From the NCBI GenBank assembly GCA_963827085.1, contig CAWGZY010000003.1, positions 248,001 through 312,000 on the forward strand: DNA of 64,000 bases, read 5' to 3'. Position 1 is the stretch's first letter; every line of letters starts with the position of its first letter. The DNA is from JAGVPT01 sp963827085. Its GTDB lineage: Bacteria > Bacteroidota > Ignavibacteria > UBA10030 > UBA8401. The notes beneath the pieces were generated by a model. That model was not told the origin of the DNA, did no database searches, and saw only the letters and a list, made by a program, of their open reading frames with translations. This document shows, piece by piece, positions 33,237 through 42,896 of the stretch. The position numbers and the translations under genes are program-made.

Positions 33237-35843
33237 TTACGGCACAAGAATATCGTGCAGATGTGCTCGCACTTTTTGCATCACCGGTTCTTGAACCCTG
33301 AGTGAATCCAGAGCAATTGGCAGTGCGCGCAGATCCGATTTCAGTCCAAGCAATTCTGTTTTCAGGTTTTCCGGATGAAGCGAAATACGGTTGCCGGTCT
33401 GCTCTGCGTGGACCAGGACATCCGGAGACCAATCCCCCGGCCAGGCTGTTGTATTAATGAGTCCGGCAACCCGCCGAAGGCGGGCAATTGTATTCCTGAA
33501 ACCGTCCGCGATTTGCAAAATTTCACCCGTAAGCTTTCGCTTTGTGATATGCACTACAACGGTTTTGTCCACTTCGAACGGCCGTGTCCGCACGATGAGC
33601 GTCATCGATTCTCCATCGTACCTCCAGCCGCTGTTCGATTCCTGATCGGTTCGAATAATCGATTCGCCATTGCAGAGTATAGATTCAGGATTAGTGCAGT
33701 TGACGAACCGTAATTCGTACGCACGAACTTTTCTCATCCCCGGATAGGTTCCGGCCGCGGCAGAAATCTGCACGGCGACGTCGCCGAGCGCGGTCTGCGT
33801 CATCTCAACGTGCGTTGTGGCCGACCGGCCTTGCTGATAGCCAAGCGTATTTCCTTCATCTTCATAAACATCACATGAGCCGGAATCGCCGGGGAAGACT
33901 GTCAAAATCAACGGGTCGACCGGTAATTCGTGCGTCGAGCGCATCTTCGGCTGCATCGGGATAATCGCTCCGTCCCGCACGAAGACCGGTATTTGATCCT
34001 CCGCATAATGACGGACAAAGACGCCCGGACCGGTAAGATGGTGCCCGGTGAACCATTCAGTCCATCGGCCGGCAGGGAGCCAAACTTTTTTTTCAGCGAG
34101 AAGATTTGAGGAATCCACGGGGACTGCGACGGGGGCGACAATCATGTCGTTCCCGAAGCGGTACTCTCCGCTGAACTCGTATGCTTCAGGCCCTTCGGGA
34201 TCATCATAGTACATCGGGTGGACAATGGAAATACCTGTTTCATAAGCGTTGTGCGCCGCGGTATAAATGTACGGAACGAGCGAGTATCGCAGGAGGATCG
34301 CGTCACGCATCATCCGGAACTGATCGGCTGGATATGCCCAAATTCTTCGTTCCGCCTTACCGTTTTTTGTGACATGCGTCCGCAGGATCGGGCTGAACGC
34401 ACCCCACTGAATCCAGCGCGTGTAGAGTTCGGGAGAAATCTCCCCGGGCATATGACCGCCGATGTCATGGCTCCAATAACCGTATCCGACGTTTGCGGCA
34501 GTTGCAGTGAATTTCGGTTGGAAGGCCAGCGATTCCCAAACAGACACAACATCGCCGGAGAATCCGATTTGATAGCGATGATTCCCGAGTCCCCCCCACC
34601 GGTGAAAGAGCAAAGGCCGGTCCGCGTTTTTTCGTTCCATATCGGTGAAGAAAACATAGTTGAGCCACCAGGTGGGCGTCACGCCGGGAATTTTCGTCGT
34701 TCCCCATGCCTGCCAGTCGAGCCACCAAAAATCAACGCCCTGATGTTCGAGAGGATGTATGATCAGGTTCATATAGTTCGTGGCAAACTTTTTGTCAACG
34801 ATATCGAACGGAACATATTTCTTCGTCGCAGTATCGATTCCCGTCGCCAATGCCATTTCCGGATAATGATCTTCGTGCGGCTGGATGCCGGAGGCCGGAT
34901 GAAGGTTCAATGGCGTCTTCAATCCTTCACTGTCGCACCAGGCGAGGAAACCTTGAGGATCCGGAAAGTAATTTCGGTCCCACGTGTATCCTGTCCATCC
35001 GAGCATCTGCCCTGCCTGATCTTTTGGCGAACGTCCCCACCGCAAATCAAACGTTTGGTGCCAGTCCATGTCAATGACAAGCACATCGAGCGGGACGTCG
35101 TGTATCCTGAACTCGGAGACAAGATTTTTAAATTCCTCATCGGTGTACGCCCAGTACCGCGACCACCAGAGCCCGAACGCGAAACGGGGAGGCATCGGAA
35201 TCTTTCCCGCCACTTTCGTAAAATCGAGCATGGCTTTCCGGTAGTCGTGCCCGTAACCAAAGAAATACCAGTCCTGATATTTTGTCGAAGATCGCACTGC
35301 GACCCAAGGCCAATCCGAATTATCGAAGAGCGGCCGATCGCTGTCATCGACAAGAACCCATCCGTCCTTCGAAAGAATTCCCGGTTCAAGTTTCGTCTCT
35401 CCTCTCACACCGTCGAGAGTCCTGATCGTGCCGCCGAGATTTCCCCGATCTTCCAGCCCGGGATACCACTGAACAGACTTCCCGTTCATTTCAAAGCTGA
35501 TATGGAGATTCGAGGATGAAAACGGATTTCCATCCGGAAAATAATCGAGTCTCAGCCGGTCTGTCTGAATGACGAGCCATCCACTGTCCTTGCGTGTGGT
35601 AAAATGAGGAGGCTCAAGCCTGCGGTTGATAAAAACGAGAGATGCCCGGTCTTCAAACTGCCGCTGACCGCTCCACTCCATGCGGATCAGCTCCGGTGTA
35701 AGAACGGTAAATCGTGCGTTCCCTTCGGCGATTACAGACCGTGGGTCCGCAACGGGGTTCAAAGGTTGAGCGAGCGCTGATGCTGCAGCGAGCAGGCATG
35801 CGAGAATTATTTTCTGAAGCGGAATGTACCATCGTTTCATCAT
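33237..35843 (-). CDS. Exported GH31 family glycosidase
   Basis: 868 residues. A signal peptide ends ASALAQ. The N-terminal beta-sandwich is followed by the TIM barrel starting FGLWWSRYWAYTDEEF; LVIDMDWH contains a GH31 substrate residue, WWLDWQ the nucleophile (Asp376) and GFSGDVVSVWESL the acid/base (Asp431). A DUF5110-like beta domain and a helical tail complete it. GH31 members act on alpha-glucosides, alpha-xylosides or alpha-galactosides; the specificity is not readable. Its place after araA suggests it feeds plant-polysaccharide use. Confidence 0.9.
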   Translation of the reverse strand: MMKRWYIPLQKIILACLLAAASALAQPLNPVADPRSVIAEGNARFTVLTPELIRMEWSGQRQFEDRASLVFINRRLEPPHFTTRKDSGWLVIQTDRLRLDYFPDGNPFSSSNLHISFEMNGKSVQWYPGLEDRGNLGGTIRTLDGVRGETKLEPGILSKDGWVLVDDSDRPLFDNSDWPWVAVRSSTKYQDWYFFGYGHDYRKAMLDFTKVAGKIPMPPRFAFGLWWSRYWAYTDEEFKNLVSEFRIHDVPLDVLVIDMDWHQTFDLRWGRSPKDQAGQMLGWTGYTWDRNYFPDPQGFLAWCDSEGLKTPLNLHPASGIQPHEDHYPEMALATGIDTATKKYVPFDIVDKKFATNYMNLIIHPLEHQGVDFWWLDWQAWGTTKIPGVTPTWWLNYVFFTDMERKNADRPLLFHRWGGLGNHRYQIGFSGDVVSVWESLAFQPKFTATAANVGYGYWSHDIGGHMPGEISPELYTRWIQWGAFSPILRTHVTKNGKAERRIWAYPADQFRMMRDAILLRYSLVPYIYTAAHNAYETGISIVHPMYYDDPEGPEAYEFSGEYRFGNDMIVAPVAVPVDSSNLLAEKKVWLPAGRWTEWFTGHHLTGPGVFVRHYAEDQIPVFVRDGAIIPMQPKMRSTHELPVDPLILTVFPGDSGSCDVYEDEGNTLGYQQGRSATTHVEMTQTALGDVAVQISAAAGTYPGMRKVRAYELRFVNCTNPESILCNGESIIRTDQESNSGWRYDGESMTLIVRTRPFEVDKTVVVHITKRKLTGEILQIADGFRNTIARLRRVAGLINTTAWPGDWSPDVLVHAEQTGNRISLHPENLKTELLGLKSDLRALPIALDSLRVQEPVMQKVRAHLHDILVP

Positions 35844-35895
35844 TGATTTTTCCTCAGTGATTTTTATTGCTTCCCCAGCAGCAAAGTGTTTTTAG

Positions 35896-35946
35896 CTTTT
35901 GGCTAATGGCTTTTCGCTTTTGGCTCTTGGCTTTGGGCTTCAGGCT
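35896..35946. repeat. CTTTTGGCT low-complexity repeat
   Basis: Five to six imperfect units of the type GCTTTTGGCT/CTTTGGGCTT lie upstream of the GH31 gene. They are non-coding and look like slippage-derived or dispersed repeat sequence. Confidence 0.5.
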
Positions 35947-36050
35947 GCCTGCAATTTCATGTCTCGTATGGATAGTTTGCCCACATAATCCAGGATGCCG
36001 GCAACGTTCCTAAAACCTAACAACTTATAATCACTCAATAAAATGGGATT

Positions 36051-36635
36051 TCATTCCTGCACAAACCGCCGAATGTCAGTAGCAAGCATACCAGCATTCT
36101 TTGCTGCCTGCAGACCAAGGTCTCCATCTTCGAAGACCTGACACAATGAAGGTTGAACGCCGATTTTTCGGCCAGCTTCCAAAAATAGATCGGGGAAAGG
36201 TTTCGGTTTGAATTGGTCGTCGGCAGTGAGAATCACGTCAAAGAAATGTGCGATACCGATCACCTGCAATTCTCTTTCGACAATTTCCCGTGCGCCGCCG
36301 GATGCTACAGCCATCGGCAGTACTTTGTGATACCGGCGAACAACATCCACAACGATGCGCAGCGGCATCACTCCGGCAACGTGCTGGAGAAAAAAATTGT
36401 CTTTTGCCCGAACGACATCGGCACTGCTTAAAGACTTTCCAAACTGCAGATTAAATTGGGCAACGATGTCCGTGTCTCTCATCCCTTTTTTGGAGAAAAA
36501 GAATTCCGGGTCAAAGGTTGCACCGAATGAACGAACCGCCGCCGCCCACGCTTTCATATGCAGCGGCATCGAATCGACTAACGTGCCATCACAATCAAAG
36601 ATCAATCCCCTGATGTATTCCGGCACGGGAATCAA
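36051..36635 (-). CDS. HAD-superfamily sugar phosphatase, beta-phosphoglucomutase-like
   Basis: 194 residues. LIFDCDGTLVDSMPLHMKAW holds the nucleophile Asp and the general-acid Asp (DCD). VASGG is motif II, KPKPFPDLFLEA motif III and FEDGDLGLQAAKNAGM motif IV, all of the beta-PGM/YniC branch. The long frame runs back into araA, so I chose TTG 36635, seven bases after GGAG and ten bases past the araA stop; GTG 36626 is possible. It probably dephosphorylates a sugar phosphate in the arabinose locus. Confidence 0.85.
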   Translation of the reverse strand: MIPVPEYIRGLIFDCDGTLVDSMPLHMKAWAAAVRSFGATFDPEFFFSKKGMRDTDIVAQFNLQFGKSLSSADVVRAKDNFFLQHVAGVMPLRIVVDVVRRYHKVLPMAVASGGAREIVERELQVIGIAHFFDVILTADDQFKPKPFPDLFLEAGRKIGVQPSLCQVFEDGDLGLQAAKNAGMLATDIRRFVQE

Positions 36636-36645
36636 TAAGCTTCTC

Positions 36646-38145
36646 CTACCTCGGCTGTTGAAAATACACGTCGTTCCATCGCAATTCCTTTTTAAAATCG
36701 GCGATAGTTGTCTTCTCGTTGATAACAAGGTATTCTACGCCGGCAATCTCCGCATAATCTTCAAGGCATTCGGTCGTCACTGATTGACTAAACACCGTAT
36801 GATGAGCTCCCCCGGCAAGAATCCATGCCGTGACTGCAGTTTCAAAATCGGGTTTCGGCTTCCACAAAGCACGAGCGACCGGCAATCGCAGCAGCGGTTT
36901 GGCGGGCGCGATTGTGTCAACCTCGTTGACAATAATCCGAAAACGATTTCCCATATCGACCACTGTCGCGTTAATGGCGGGGCACGAAGAAACGTCAAAC
37001 ACCAATCGCGGCGGATCTGCCTTGCCGCCGATAGAGAGGGGATGAATTTCCAATTTTGGTTTTCCGGCGGCAATCGATTCGGAGATCTCGAGCATGTGCG
37101 CACCCAAAACTTGTTTTCCGGACGGGTCGAGATGGTATGTGTAATCTTCCATGAACGATGTCCCTCCCTTCAACCCGCTCCCCATCACGTTCATCACGCG
37201 AAGCAGTGCGGCCGTTTTCCAGTCTCCTTCCGCGCCGAAACCATATCCCTCCGCCATCAACCGCTGGACGGAAAGCCCCGGCAGTTGTTCAAGTCCATGC
37301 AAGTCTTCAAACGTCGTCGTGAACGCTTTAAAATTCCCATCTTTCAGAAAAGCCCGCAGCGCCAATTCAATGCGAGCCGCTTCCTGCAACGATCGACGTT
37401 TCTCCCCATCCTTGCGGAGCGATGAGACAAGTTCATATCTCCCTTCGTATTCGGTAAGGAGCGCAGCAATTTCTGCATCGGTTACTTTTTTCATCACGCC
37501 GACCAAATCACCGAGGCCGTAGCCGTTCACAGCGTAACCGAACTTCATCTCCGCTTCTACTTTGTCCCCTTCCGTGACAGCGACGTACCTCATATTGTCG
37601 CCGAACCGGGCGACCTTCATGCCTTGACTATCCGCCCATCCCGCCGCAGCACGAGACCATGTGCCAATTTTTTTCTGTACGTTTTCATCCTGCCAAAAAC
37701 CGACAACAACTTTCCGCGGCTTTTTCATCCGTGCCGTTATGAAGCCGAATTCTCTTCCGCCGTGGGCAGTTTGGTTGAGGTTCATGAAATCCATATCGAT
37801 CTCTCCCCACGGAATATCGCGGCCGAATTGAGTATGAAGGTCGAGCAGCGGCTTATTCAAAACTTTTAGTCCGCCGATCCACATCTTTGCCGGAGAAAAA
37901 GTATGCATCCATGCAACTACGCCGATGCACGACGGCGCATTGTTCGCTTCGAGACAAATCTTTGCGATCGCTTCCGGTGTTGTGAGCACCGGTGTAAAAA
38001 TAATTTTTACCGGGATGTGCAAAGAGTTGGAGAGTCCGTCGACAATAATTTGAGAATCCCTATCGACTTTTTTGAGCGTCTCCGGACCATACAAGTGTTG
38101 ACTTCCGGTAAGAAACCAAATTTCATAGTGTTTGAGATCGATCAT
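36646..38145 (-). CDS. araA: L-arabinose isomerase
   Basis: 499 residues, the standard length. EIWFLTGSQHLYGPETL at the start, QFGRDIPWGEIDMDFMNLN, the metal-site glutamates in AEGYGFGAEGDW and SFMEDYTYH, and the late GGAHHTVFS histidines are all present. It converts L-arabinose to L-ribulose in the cytoplasm. It lies downstream of araB and araD on the same strand, separated from araD by a 233-base repeat-containing gap. Confidence 0.96.
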   Translation of the reverse strand: MIDLKHYEIWFLTGSQHLYGPETLKKVDRDSQIIVDGLSNSLHIPVKIIFTPVLTTPEAIAKICLEANNAPSCIGVVAWMHTFSPAKMWIGGLKVLNKPLLDLHTQFGRDIPWGEIDMDFMNLNQTAHGGREFGFITARMKKPRKVVVGFWQDENVQKKIGTWSRAAAGWADSQGMKVARFGDNMRYVAVTEGDKVEAEMKFGYAVNGYGLGDLVGVMKKVTDAEIAALLTEYEGRYELVSSLRKDGEKRRSLQEAARIELALRAFLKDGNFKAFTTTFEDLHGLEQLPGLSVQRLMAEGYGFGAEGDWKTAALLRVMNVMGSGLKGGTSFMEDYTYHLDPSGKQVLGAHMLEISESIAAGKPKLEIHPLSIGGKADPPRLVFDVSSCPAINATVVDMGNRFRIIVNEVDTIAPAKPLLRLPVARALWKPKPDFETAVTAWILAGGAHHTVFSQSVTTECLEDYAEIAGVEYLVINEKTTIADFKKELRWNDVYFQQPR

Positions 38146-38169
38146 AGGTCTGTTCCTTTACTTGCAGAG

Positions 38170-38331
38170 TGATGAAAAAGTCCGTGCAGCTTGCCACTCA
38201 CGAAGTTCGCGAAGCGATCCCGTTGGGAGATGCCTTCGGCAGAAGGCACGACGTCACTAAAAAATTATCGGGGCAAGCTCATTTCGTGCCTTCGTGACTT
38301 AATGGCTCATAAAAATGTTCTTCAGCAAACT
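38170..38331. repeat. Dispersed repeat family B, copy in the araD/araA gap
   Basis: GTGATGAAAAAGTCC, then GCTTGCCACTC, TTCGCGAAGCGATCCCGTT and GGGAGATGCC follow the order seen at 45821-46033 and, in part, at 14507-14575. The right end CTTCAGCAAAC is roughly the inverse of the left end, suggesting a 160-210 base MITE-like unit. It interrupts the arabinose gene row. Confidence 0.75.
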
Positions 38332-38378
38332 ACTAGTGGTAGCCGGCTGTACCGGTGTATAATGGAAATCTTGAGATT

Positions 38379-39074
38379 CTATTTCTTTGTCTGTCCATAA
38401 TATGCATCGGGCCCGTGTTTCCTTGAAAAATGTTTTTCAAGCAAATACTCCGGAAGCGGAGAGAGATTCGGATTTAAGGCGAGTGCCCGGAGGGCCATCG
38501 ACGCAACCCGTTCAAGGATCAAATTGTTTCTGACGGCATCACGAGCATCCATACCCCACGTGAACGGCGCGTGTCCAGAAACAAGAACACCCGGAACCGC
38601 GAGAGGATCAAGGTTCGAAAACCGTTCAACGATGAGTCTCCCTGTGTTGATCTCGTATTCGTTGTCGACTTCGCCCTTCGTCAAAAACCGGGTCACCGGG
38701 ACCGGCCCGTGGAATGCATCGGCATGGGTCGTTCCGAAACAGGGTATTTCTCGGCACGCCTGCGCAAAAATCGTTGCGTACTCGCTGTGGCTGTGCGCAA
38801 TTCCGCCGATAGAAGAAAAAGCTTTATAGAGTTCGATGTGGGTCGGCGTGTCCGACGACGGGCGGTGCTTCCCTTCTACGATATTCCCGTTGAGGTCGAG
38901 CACAACCATATCCTTCACCGAGAGTTTTTCGTAGTCCACACCGCTCGGTTTTATGACGATCAGTCCGTCGCTGCGGGAAATACCGCTCACATTTCCCCAC
39001 GTTAACGAGACAAGGTTGTATTTCACCAACGCCAGGTTCGCTTCAAAAACTTTCTTCTTCAATTGTTCAACCAT
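38379..39074 (-). CDS. araD: L-ribulose-5-phosphate 4-epimerase
   Basis: 231 residues, typical of AraD. LVSLTWGNVSGISR, KPSGVDYEKL, SSDTPTHIELYKAF and the zinc-binding AHSHSEYATIFAQA with the later SGHAPFTWG are class II aldolase/epimerase motifs. It converts L-ribulose 5-phosphate to D-xylulose 5-phosphate. The ATG shares a base with the araB stop (TGATG), showing translational coupling. Confidence 0.95.
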   Translation of the reverse strand: MVEQLKKKVFEANLALVKYNLVSLTWGNVSGISRSDGLIVIKPSGVDYEKLSVKDMVVLDLNGNIVEGKHRPSSDTPTHIELYKAFSSIGGIAHSHSEYATIFAQACREIPCFGTTHADAFHGPVPVTRFLTKGEVDNEYEINTGRLIVERFSNLDPLAVPGVLVSGHAPFTWGMDARDAVRNNLILERVASMALRALALNPNLSPLPEYLLEKHFSRKHGPDAYYGQTKK

Positions 39075-40774
39075 CAGTTTCCCTTTCGAGCTGAATCTCT
39101 CAACGCAAGCAATTCTTTCATCACGCCATACATCGAACCGTTCCATGCCTTCGTTCCAAACGCGTCGTGCAATTGGCAATATAATTTGTAGAGATCGATA
39201 TATGTGTGATGGTTTTTTTCAGAGGGCAAATACGTCTTTTCCACTCCCGACATCGCCCGCTGCGCCTCTTGAATTGCAGCATATCCTCCCGATTCTTTTC
39301 CGGCTGCCACGGCGGCGAACATTGCAGCTCCGAGTGCGGGTGTTTGTTCGCTCCGGGATATTTTCATCGGGCGTCCGGAAACGTCGGCATAAATCTGCAT
39401 GAGCAGCGGATTTTTTGCGGCAAGCCCTCCGCAATTAACGACCTCTTTTACCGGGACGCCGTATTCTTCGATCCGGTCGATGATGCGCAGCGCGCCGAAT
39501 GCCGTTGCCTCCACGAGTGCGCGGTAAATTTCATGCGGCTGCGTGTGGAGCGTTTGTCCGATCAGCAGGCCTGACAAGCGAACGTCGACAAGAATTGTGC
39601 GGTTGCCGTTGTTCCAATCGAGAGCGATCAATCCACTCTCTCCCGGTTTCAGCCGTTCCGCCGCACGTTCGAGATTCTTGAATTTCTCGTCCGCCGTTGT
39701 CCCGTATTTCTCCGGCACAAGATTATTGATGAACCAGAGAAAAATGTCGCCGACGGCAGATTGACCCGCTTCGATTCCGTAATAGCCGTCCATGACCGAG
39801 CCGTTGACAATTCCGCACACGCCGGGAATATCGGAAAGAGGGGCGCTGTTCGGCTGGATCATAATATCGCAGGTGCTCGTGCCGAGAATTTTTACCAACG
39901 TACCGGGCCGGATTCCTGCGCCGACCGCGCCCATGTGCGCGTCGAACGCCCCGACGGCAATCGCAGCGGTTGCCGGCAATCCTAATTTTTTCGCCCACTC
40001 CGGAGCGAGAGTTCCGATTTTTTCATCGGCTGAATATGCGCGGGAATACAGTCGACCGCGCAATGCGCCCAATCCTGGTGAAAGCGATTCAAGAAACGCC
40101 TCGTCCGGAAGTCCCCCCCATTGTTCGTTAAACATCGCTTTGTGTCCGGCAGCGCAGATACTCCGCTTCATTGTTTTTGGATGGGTTGTACCCGCAAGCA
40201 CTGCGGGAATCCAATCACAAATTTCAACGAAACTGCCAGCCGCTTGAAATGCTTCCGGAGCCGTGTTCTTGCAGTGGAAAATTTTACTCCAAAACCATTC
40301 TGAAGAATATGTCCCGCCGACCTTCGCCATGTATTCGGGACGCATCCTTGTCGCAGTCTCGGTGATCTGAGCTGCCTCTGCATAACTCGTATGGTCTTTC
40401 CAGAGCCATACCATAGCCGCGGGATCATGTTCGAACTTTTTAGTGAAGCATAACGCTTGTCCTTCCGCATCGACGGGCATGGGGCTGCTTCCCGTCGTGT
40501 CTACACCGATGCCGATGACATCGCGCGGAGAGAAGTTTGATTCTGCCTTTTTCGCTTTGAGCATTGCTTCATTGACGGAAACTTCAATACCTGTCAGGTA
40601 GTCTGCAGGATTTTGCCGCGCCATGTGCGGGTCCGCAGAATCCACAATGACTCCGTCGGTACCGGAAGGATACGGAAAAACGTCTGTTGCTAATTCTCTT
40701 CCATTCGCGACATCAATAATGAGCGAACGGCATGAGTTTGTTCCAAAATCTAATCCGATGGCATACTTGCTCAT
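39074..40774 (-). CDS. araB: Ribulokinase
   Basis: 566 residues. YAIGLDFGTNSCRSLIIDV is the FGGY kinase phosphate-1 loop. DTTGSSPMPVD, the substrate segment GAFDAHMGAVGAG, LVKILGTSTCDIM and the C-terminal NCGGLAAKNPLLMQIYADV confirm AraB. It phosphorylates L-ribulose with ATP. First gene of the tight araB-araD pair, preceded by a repeat-containing gap to galM. Confidence 0.96.
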   Translation of the reverse strand: MSKYAIGLDFGTNSCRSLIIDVANGRELATDVFPYPSGTDGVIVDSADPHMARQNPADYLTGIEVSVNEAMLKAKKAESNFSPRDVIGIGVDTTGSSPMPVDAEGQALCFTKKFEHDPAAMVWLWKDHTSYAEAAQITETATRMRPEYMAKVGGTYSSEWFWSKIFHCKNTAPEAFQAAGSFVEICDWIPAVLAGTTHPKTMKRSICAAGHKAMFNEQWGGLPDEAFLESLSPGLGALRGRLYSRAYSADEKIGTLAPEWAKKLGLPATAAIAVGAFDAHMGAVGAGIRPGTLVKILGTSTCDIMIQPNSAPLSDIPGVCGIVNGSVMDGYYGIEAGQSAVGDIFLWFINNLVPEKYGTTADEKFKNLERAAERLKPGESGLIALDWNNGNRTILVDVRLSGLLIGQTLHTQPHEIYRALVEATAFGALRIIDRIEEYGVPVKEVVNCGGLAAKNPLLMQIYADVSGRPMKISRSEQTPALGAAMFAAVAAGKESGGYAAIQEAQRAMSGVEKTYLPSEKNHHTYIDLYKLYCQLHDAFGTKAWNGSMYGVMKELLALRDSARKGN

Positions 40775-40800
40775 TGAAACGAGCTCCCATTACAAGTGTC

Positions 40801-40880
40801 TAGTCTCCGGGCTTCTTCTCCGTGGTTCCCTGTGCAACCTCTGTGCTTCTCTGTGAAATAATTATGTTGTCACACAGCGA
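40801..40880. repeat. Dispersed repeat family C, copy 2
   Basis: Aligns with 33121-33200: CTCCGGGCT, TTCTCCGTGG, CTGTGAAA and CACACAG occur in the same order. It lies in the araB/galM gap. Confidence 0.65.
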
Positions 40881-40902
40881 CGCAGGGTTTTCGCGCATGC
40901 TT

Positions 40903-42051
40903 TTAGCCTTTTGTCGAAAAACGGTACTTGGTAGTCTGCCGATATGTTTCACCGGGTCTCAGGACGACAGACGGAAATTGCGGCTTGTTGGGTGAATCGG
41001 GAAAGTGCTGCGCTTCAAAGCAGAGTCCCGACCTGAATTGATACACGATCCCTTCTTTTCCTTTGCGAGACCCGTTAAGAAAATTTCCAGTATAAAACTG
41101 CACGCCCGGTTGATCGGTCAGGACTTCCATATAGCGTCCGCTCTTTGGATCATACACGGTTGCTGCAAGGCGCACGGTTTTGTTGTACCCGTGCAGCACC
41201 CAATTGTGGTCGTACCCTCCCGCCAATTTAAGCTGCTCATAAGGATCGTTGATTCTGTCCCCGATCCGTTTCGGCGAACGAAAATCGAACGGAGTTCCCT
41301 CAACGTTCTGAAGTCTCCCCGTCGGAATCAGCACGGAATCAACCGGAGTAAACTGATCTGCGGCAATCATCACTTCATGGGCAAGAATTGTGTTCCCGGG
41401 ATTCCCGGTCAGGTTGAAATACGCGTGGTTAGTAGGATTAAAGATTGTCGGCGCGTCGGTGGTTCCGCTGTAGTCAATAGTGAGTTCGTTCTCGTCGCTC
41501 CACGTATAGGTAACAGCGAGCGTTACATTTCCCGGGTAGCCCCCTTCTCCATCCGGGCTTGTACAGCGCATCGTGACAGAGGCAAAGGGGGCTTTCTCAT
41601 TTATTGTTGCCTCCCATAATTTCCGGTTGAAGCCATTCTTGCCGCCGTGCAGATGATTCACCCCGTCGTTGGTTTCGAGCTGATATGATTTCCCATCCAG
41701 CGAAAATCTTCCCTTCGCGATGCGGTTGCCGTACCTCCCAACGATCGCCCCAAAATAAGAAATGTCATCAACATACCCTTGAGCATTATCATAGCCAAGG
41801 ATGACGTCGCCGACAACTCCTTTTTTATCAGGAACGTTTATCGACACCAATGAGGCGCCAAGAGTGCTCACTGTGACAGTCGCATTATTCTTGTTTTGAA
41901 GAGTATATAAGACAACTTCTCTTCCATCTGATAATTTTCCAAATTGTTTTGAGGCCACGGGGACAAACTCCTTTTTCTTGTCATTTCCCGATTGATATCG
42001 GACAAAGGTCAGCATAACGACACACATTGCTACAAAGAACTTTCCATTCAT
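40903..42051 (-). CDS. galM: Exported aldose 1-epimerase
   Basis: 382 residues, about 35 longer than the cytoplasmic form because of an N-terminal hydrophobic signal (FFVAMCVVMLTFV). GRYGNRIAKGRFSLDG, GVNHLHGGKNGF, the catalytic His in NPTNHAYFNLTG and the catalytic Glu in GLCFEAQHFPDSPN are all intact. It interconverts sugar anomers, here probably outside the cytoplasm. First gene of the arabinose locus as laid out here. Confidence 0.92.
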   Translation of the reverse strand: MNGKFFVAMCVVMLTFVRYQSGNDKKKEFVPVASKQFGKLSDGREVVLYTLQNKNNATVTVSTLGASLVSINVPDKKGVVGDVILGYDNAQGYVDDISYFGAIVGRYGNRIAKGRFSLDGKSYQLETNDGVNHLHGGKNGFNRKLWEATINEKAPFASVTMRCTSPDGEGGYPGNVTLAVTYTWSDENELTIDYSGTTDAPTIFNPTNHAYFNLTGNPGNTILAHEVMIAADQFTPVDSVLIPTGRLQNVEGTPFDFRSPKRIGDRINDPYEQLKLAGGYDHNWVLHGYNKTVRLAATVYDPKSGRYMEVLTDQPGVQFYTGNFLNGSRKGKEGIVYQFRSGLCFEAQHFPDSPNKPQFPSVVLRPGETYRQTTKYRFSTKG

Positions 42052-42408
42052 AATATTCTCCGAAAAGTTGAGGGGAATACCACTTCACGTTCGCCCTTCT
42101 GCGTTGCGACCCCCTTTATGTATGAATTTTTTGTCATTATTTCCATTACTTTTTTATGGCGTATGGATTCCGCCCATTTGAGTTAAGTCTTGAGGATAAG
42201 ACATTCATGCGGCTGAAACTCCTCTTTTCATCGATTTTTCGCGGACGGCCGATGAACGGTGTATTCATAAAAGAGGGCGGGGAGCCGCTCGCCATCGATA
42301 ATAGCTCCGTAACCGGCTAAAGTTCTCCATAAATTGGTCGATAATATTCATTAGCGGGCTAAGGAATATTATTCTCAGCCAATCAGCAAAATATCTTGAG
42401 GAGGAATT
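42052..42408. other. Divergent intergenic region
   Basis: 357 bases between the divergent galM gene and the His-rich protein gene. Apart from the GAGGAGG box just before 42409 I found no regulatory motif, no operator palindrome and no riboswitch that I could defend. Confidence 0.5.
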
Positions 42409-42858
42409 ATGTCAGTGCAGGGAATTTCTGCGAACGCAAACCCGTACTTGAGCAGTACGCAAAGCAGTTCATCCACAATGGGAAGCGACTTCCAGAGTTT
42501 GGCGGCGGCGCTTCAATCGGGAAATTTGCAAAGTGCGCAGAGCGCCTTTTCGCAAATTCAGAGTTTGATGCAAGCATCTCAGGGGACAACAGGACAACAG
42601 GCCAGCGTACAGCAAAGCCAGTTCGGCAAAGATTTTGCGGCGTTGGGGAAAGCTCTTCAATCCGGCGACCTTAACGGCGCGCAAACGGCACTTAAGAAAC
42701 TTGCGCAAGATATGCAGTCGACGGGCAAAACTCATCGTCATCATCACCATCATGGCGGCGGAGCTCCGAGCCAATCTACTGCCACATCCACAACAGGCGT
42801 AACCGCCCCGATCGGGAGCACCAGTTCGAGCGGAAGCACCGTCAACGTGCTTGTTTAA
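42409..42858 (+). CDS. Small Gln/Ser-rich protein with duplicated helical repeat and His cluster
   Basis: 149 residues, not assigned to a named family. Two similar helical units are visible: LAAALQSGNLQSAQSAFSQI (about 31-50) and LGKALQSGDLNGAQTALKKL (about 78-97). Between 105 and 115 is HRHHHHHGGG, a likely metal-binding cluster, and the tail is Ser/Thr-rich. No signal peptide is seen. A strong AGGAGG box lies five bases before the ATG, and a terminator follows, so it is a single-gene unit. Confidence 0.75.
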   Translation: MSVQGISANANPYLSSTQSSSSTMGSDFQSLAAALQSGNLQSAQSAFSQIQSLMQASQGTTGQQASVQQSQFGKDFAALGKALQSGDLNGAQTALKKLAQDMQSTGKTHRHHHHHGGGAPSQSTATSTTGVTAPIGSTSSSGSTVNVLV

Positions 42859-42896
42859 TTGGCGGATAAAAACAGATTAGGGAGAGAGTTGTATGG

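Noticed and set aside
34218..35519. A 433-codon plus-strand reading frame
   Set aside because: It lies antisense inside the GH31 gene, whose motifs and catalytic residues are intact. No signal supports the plus-strand frame.
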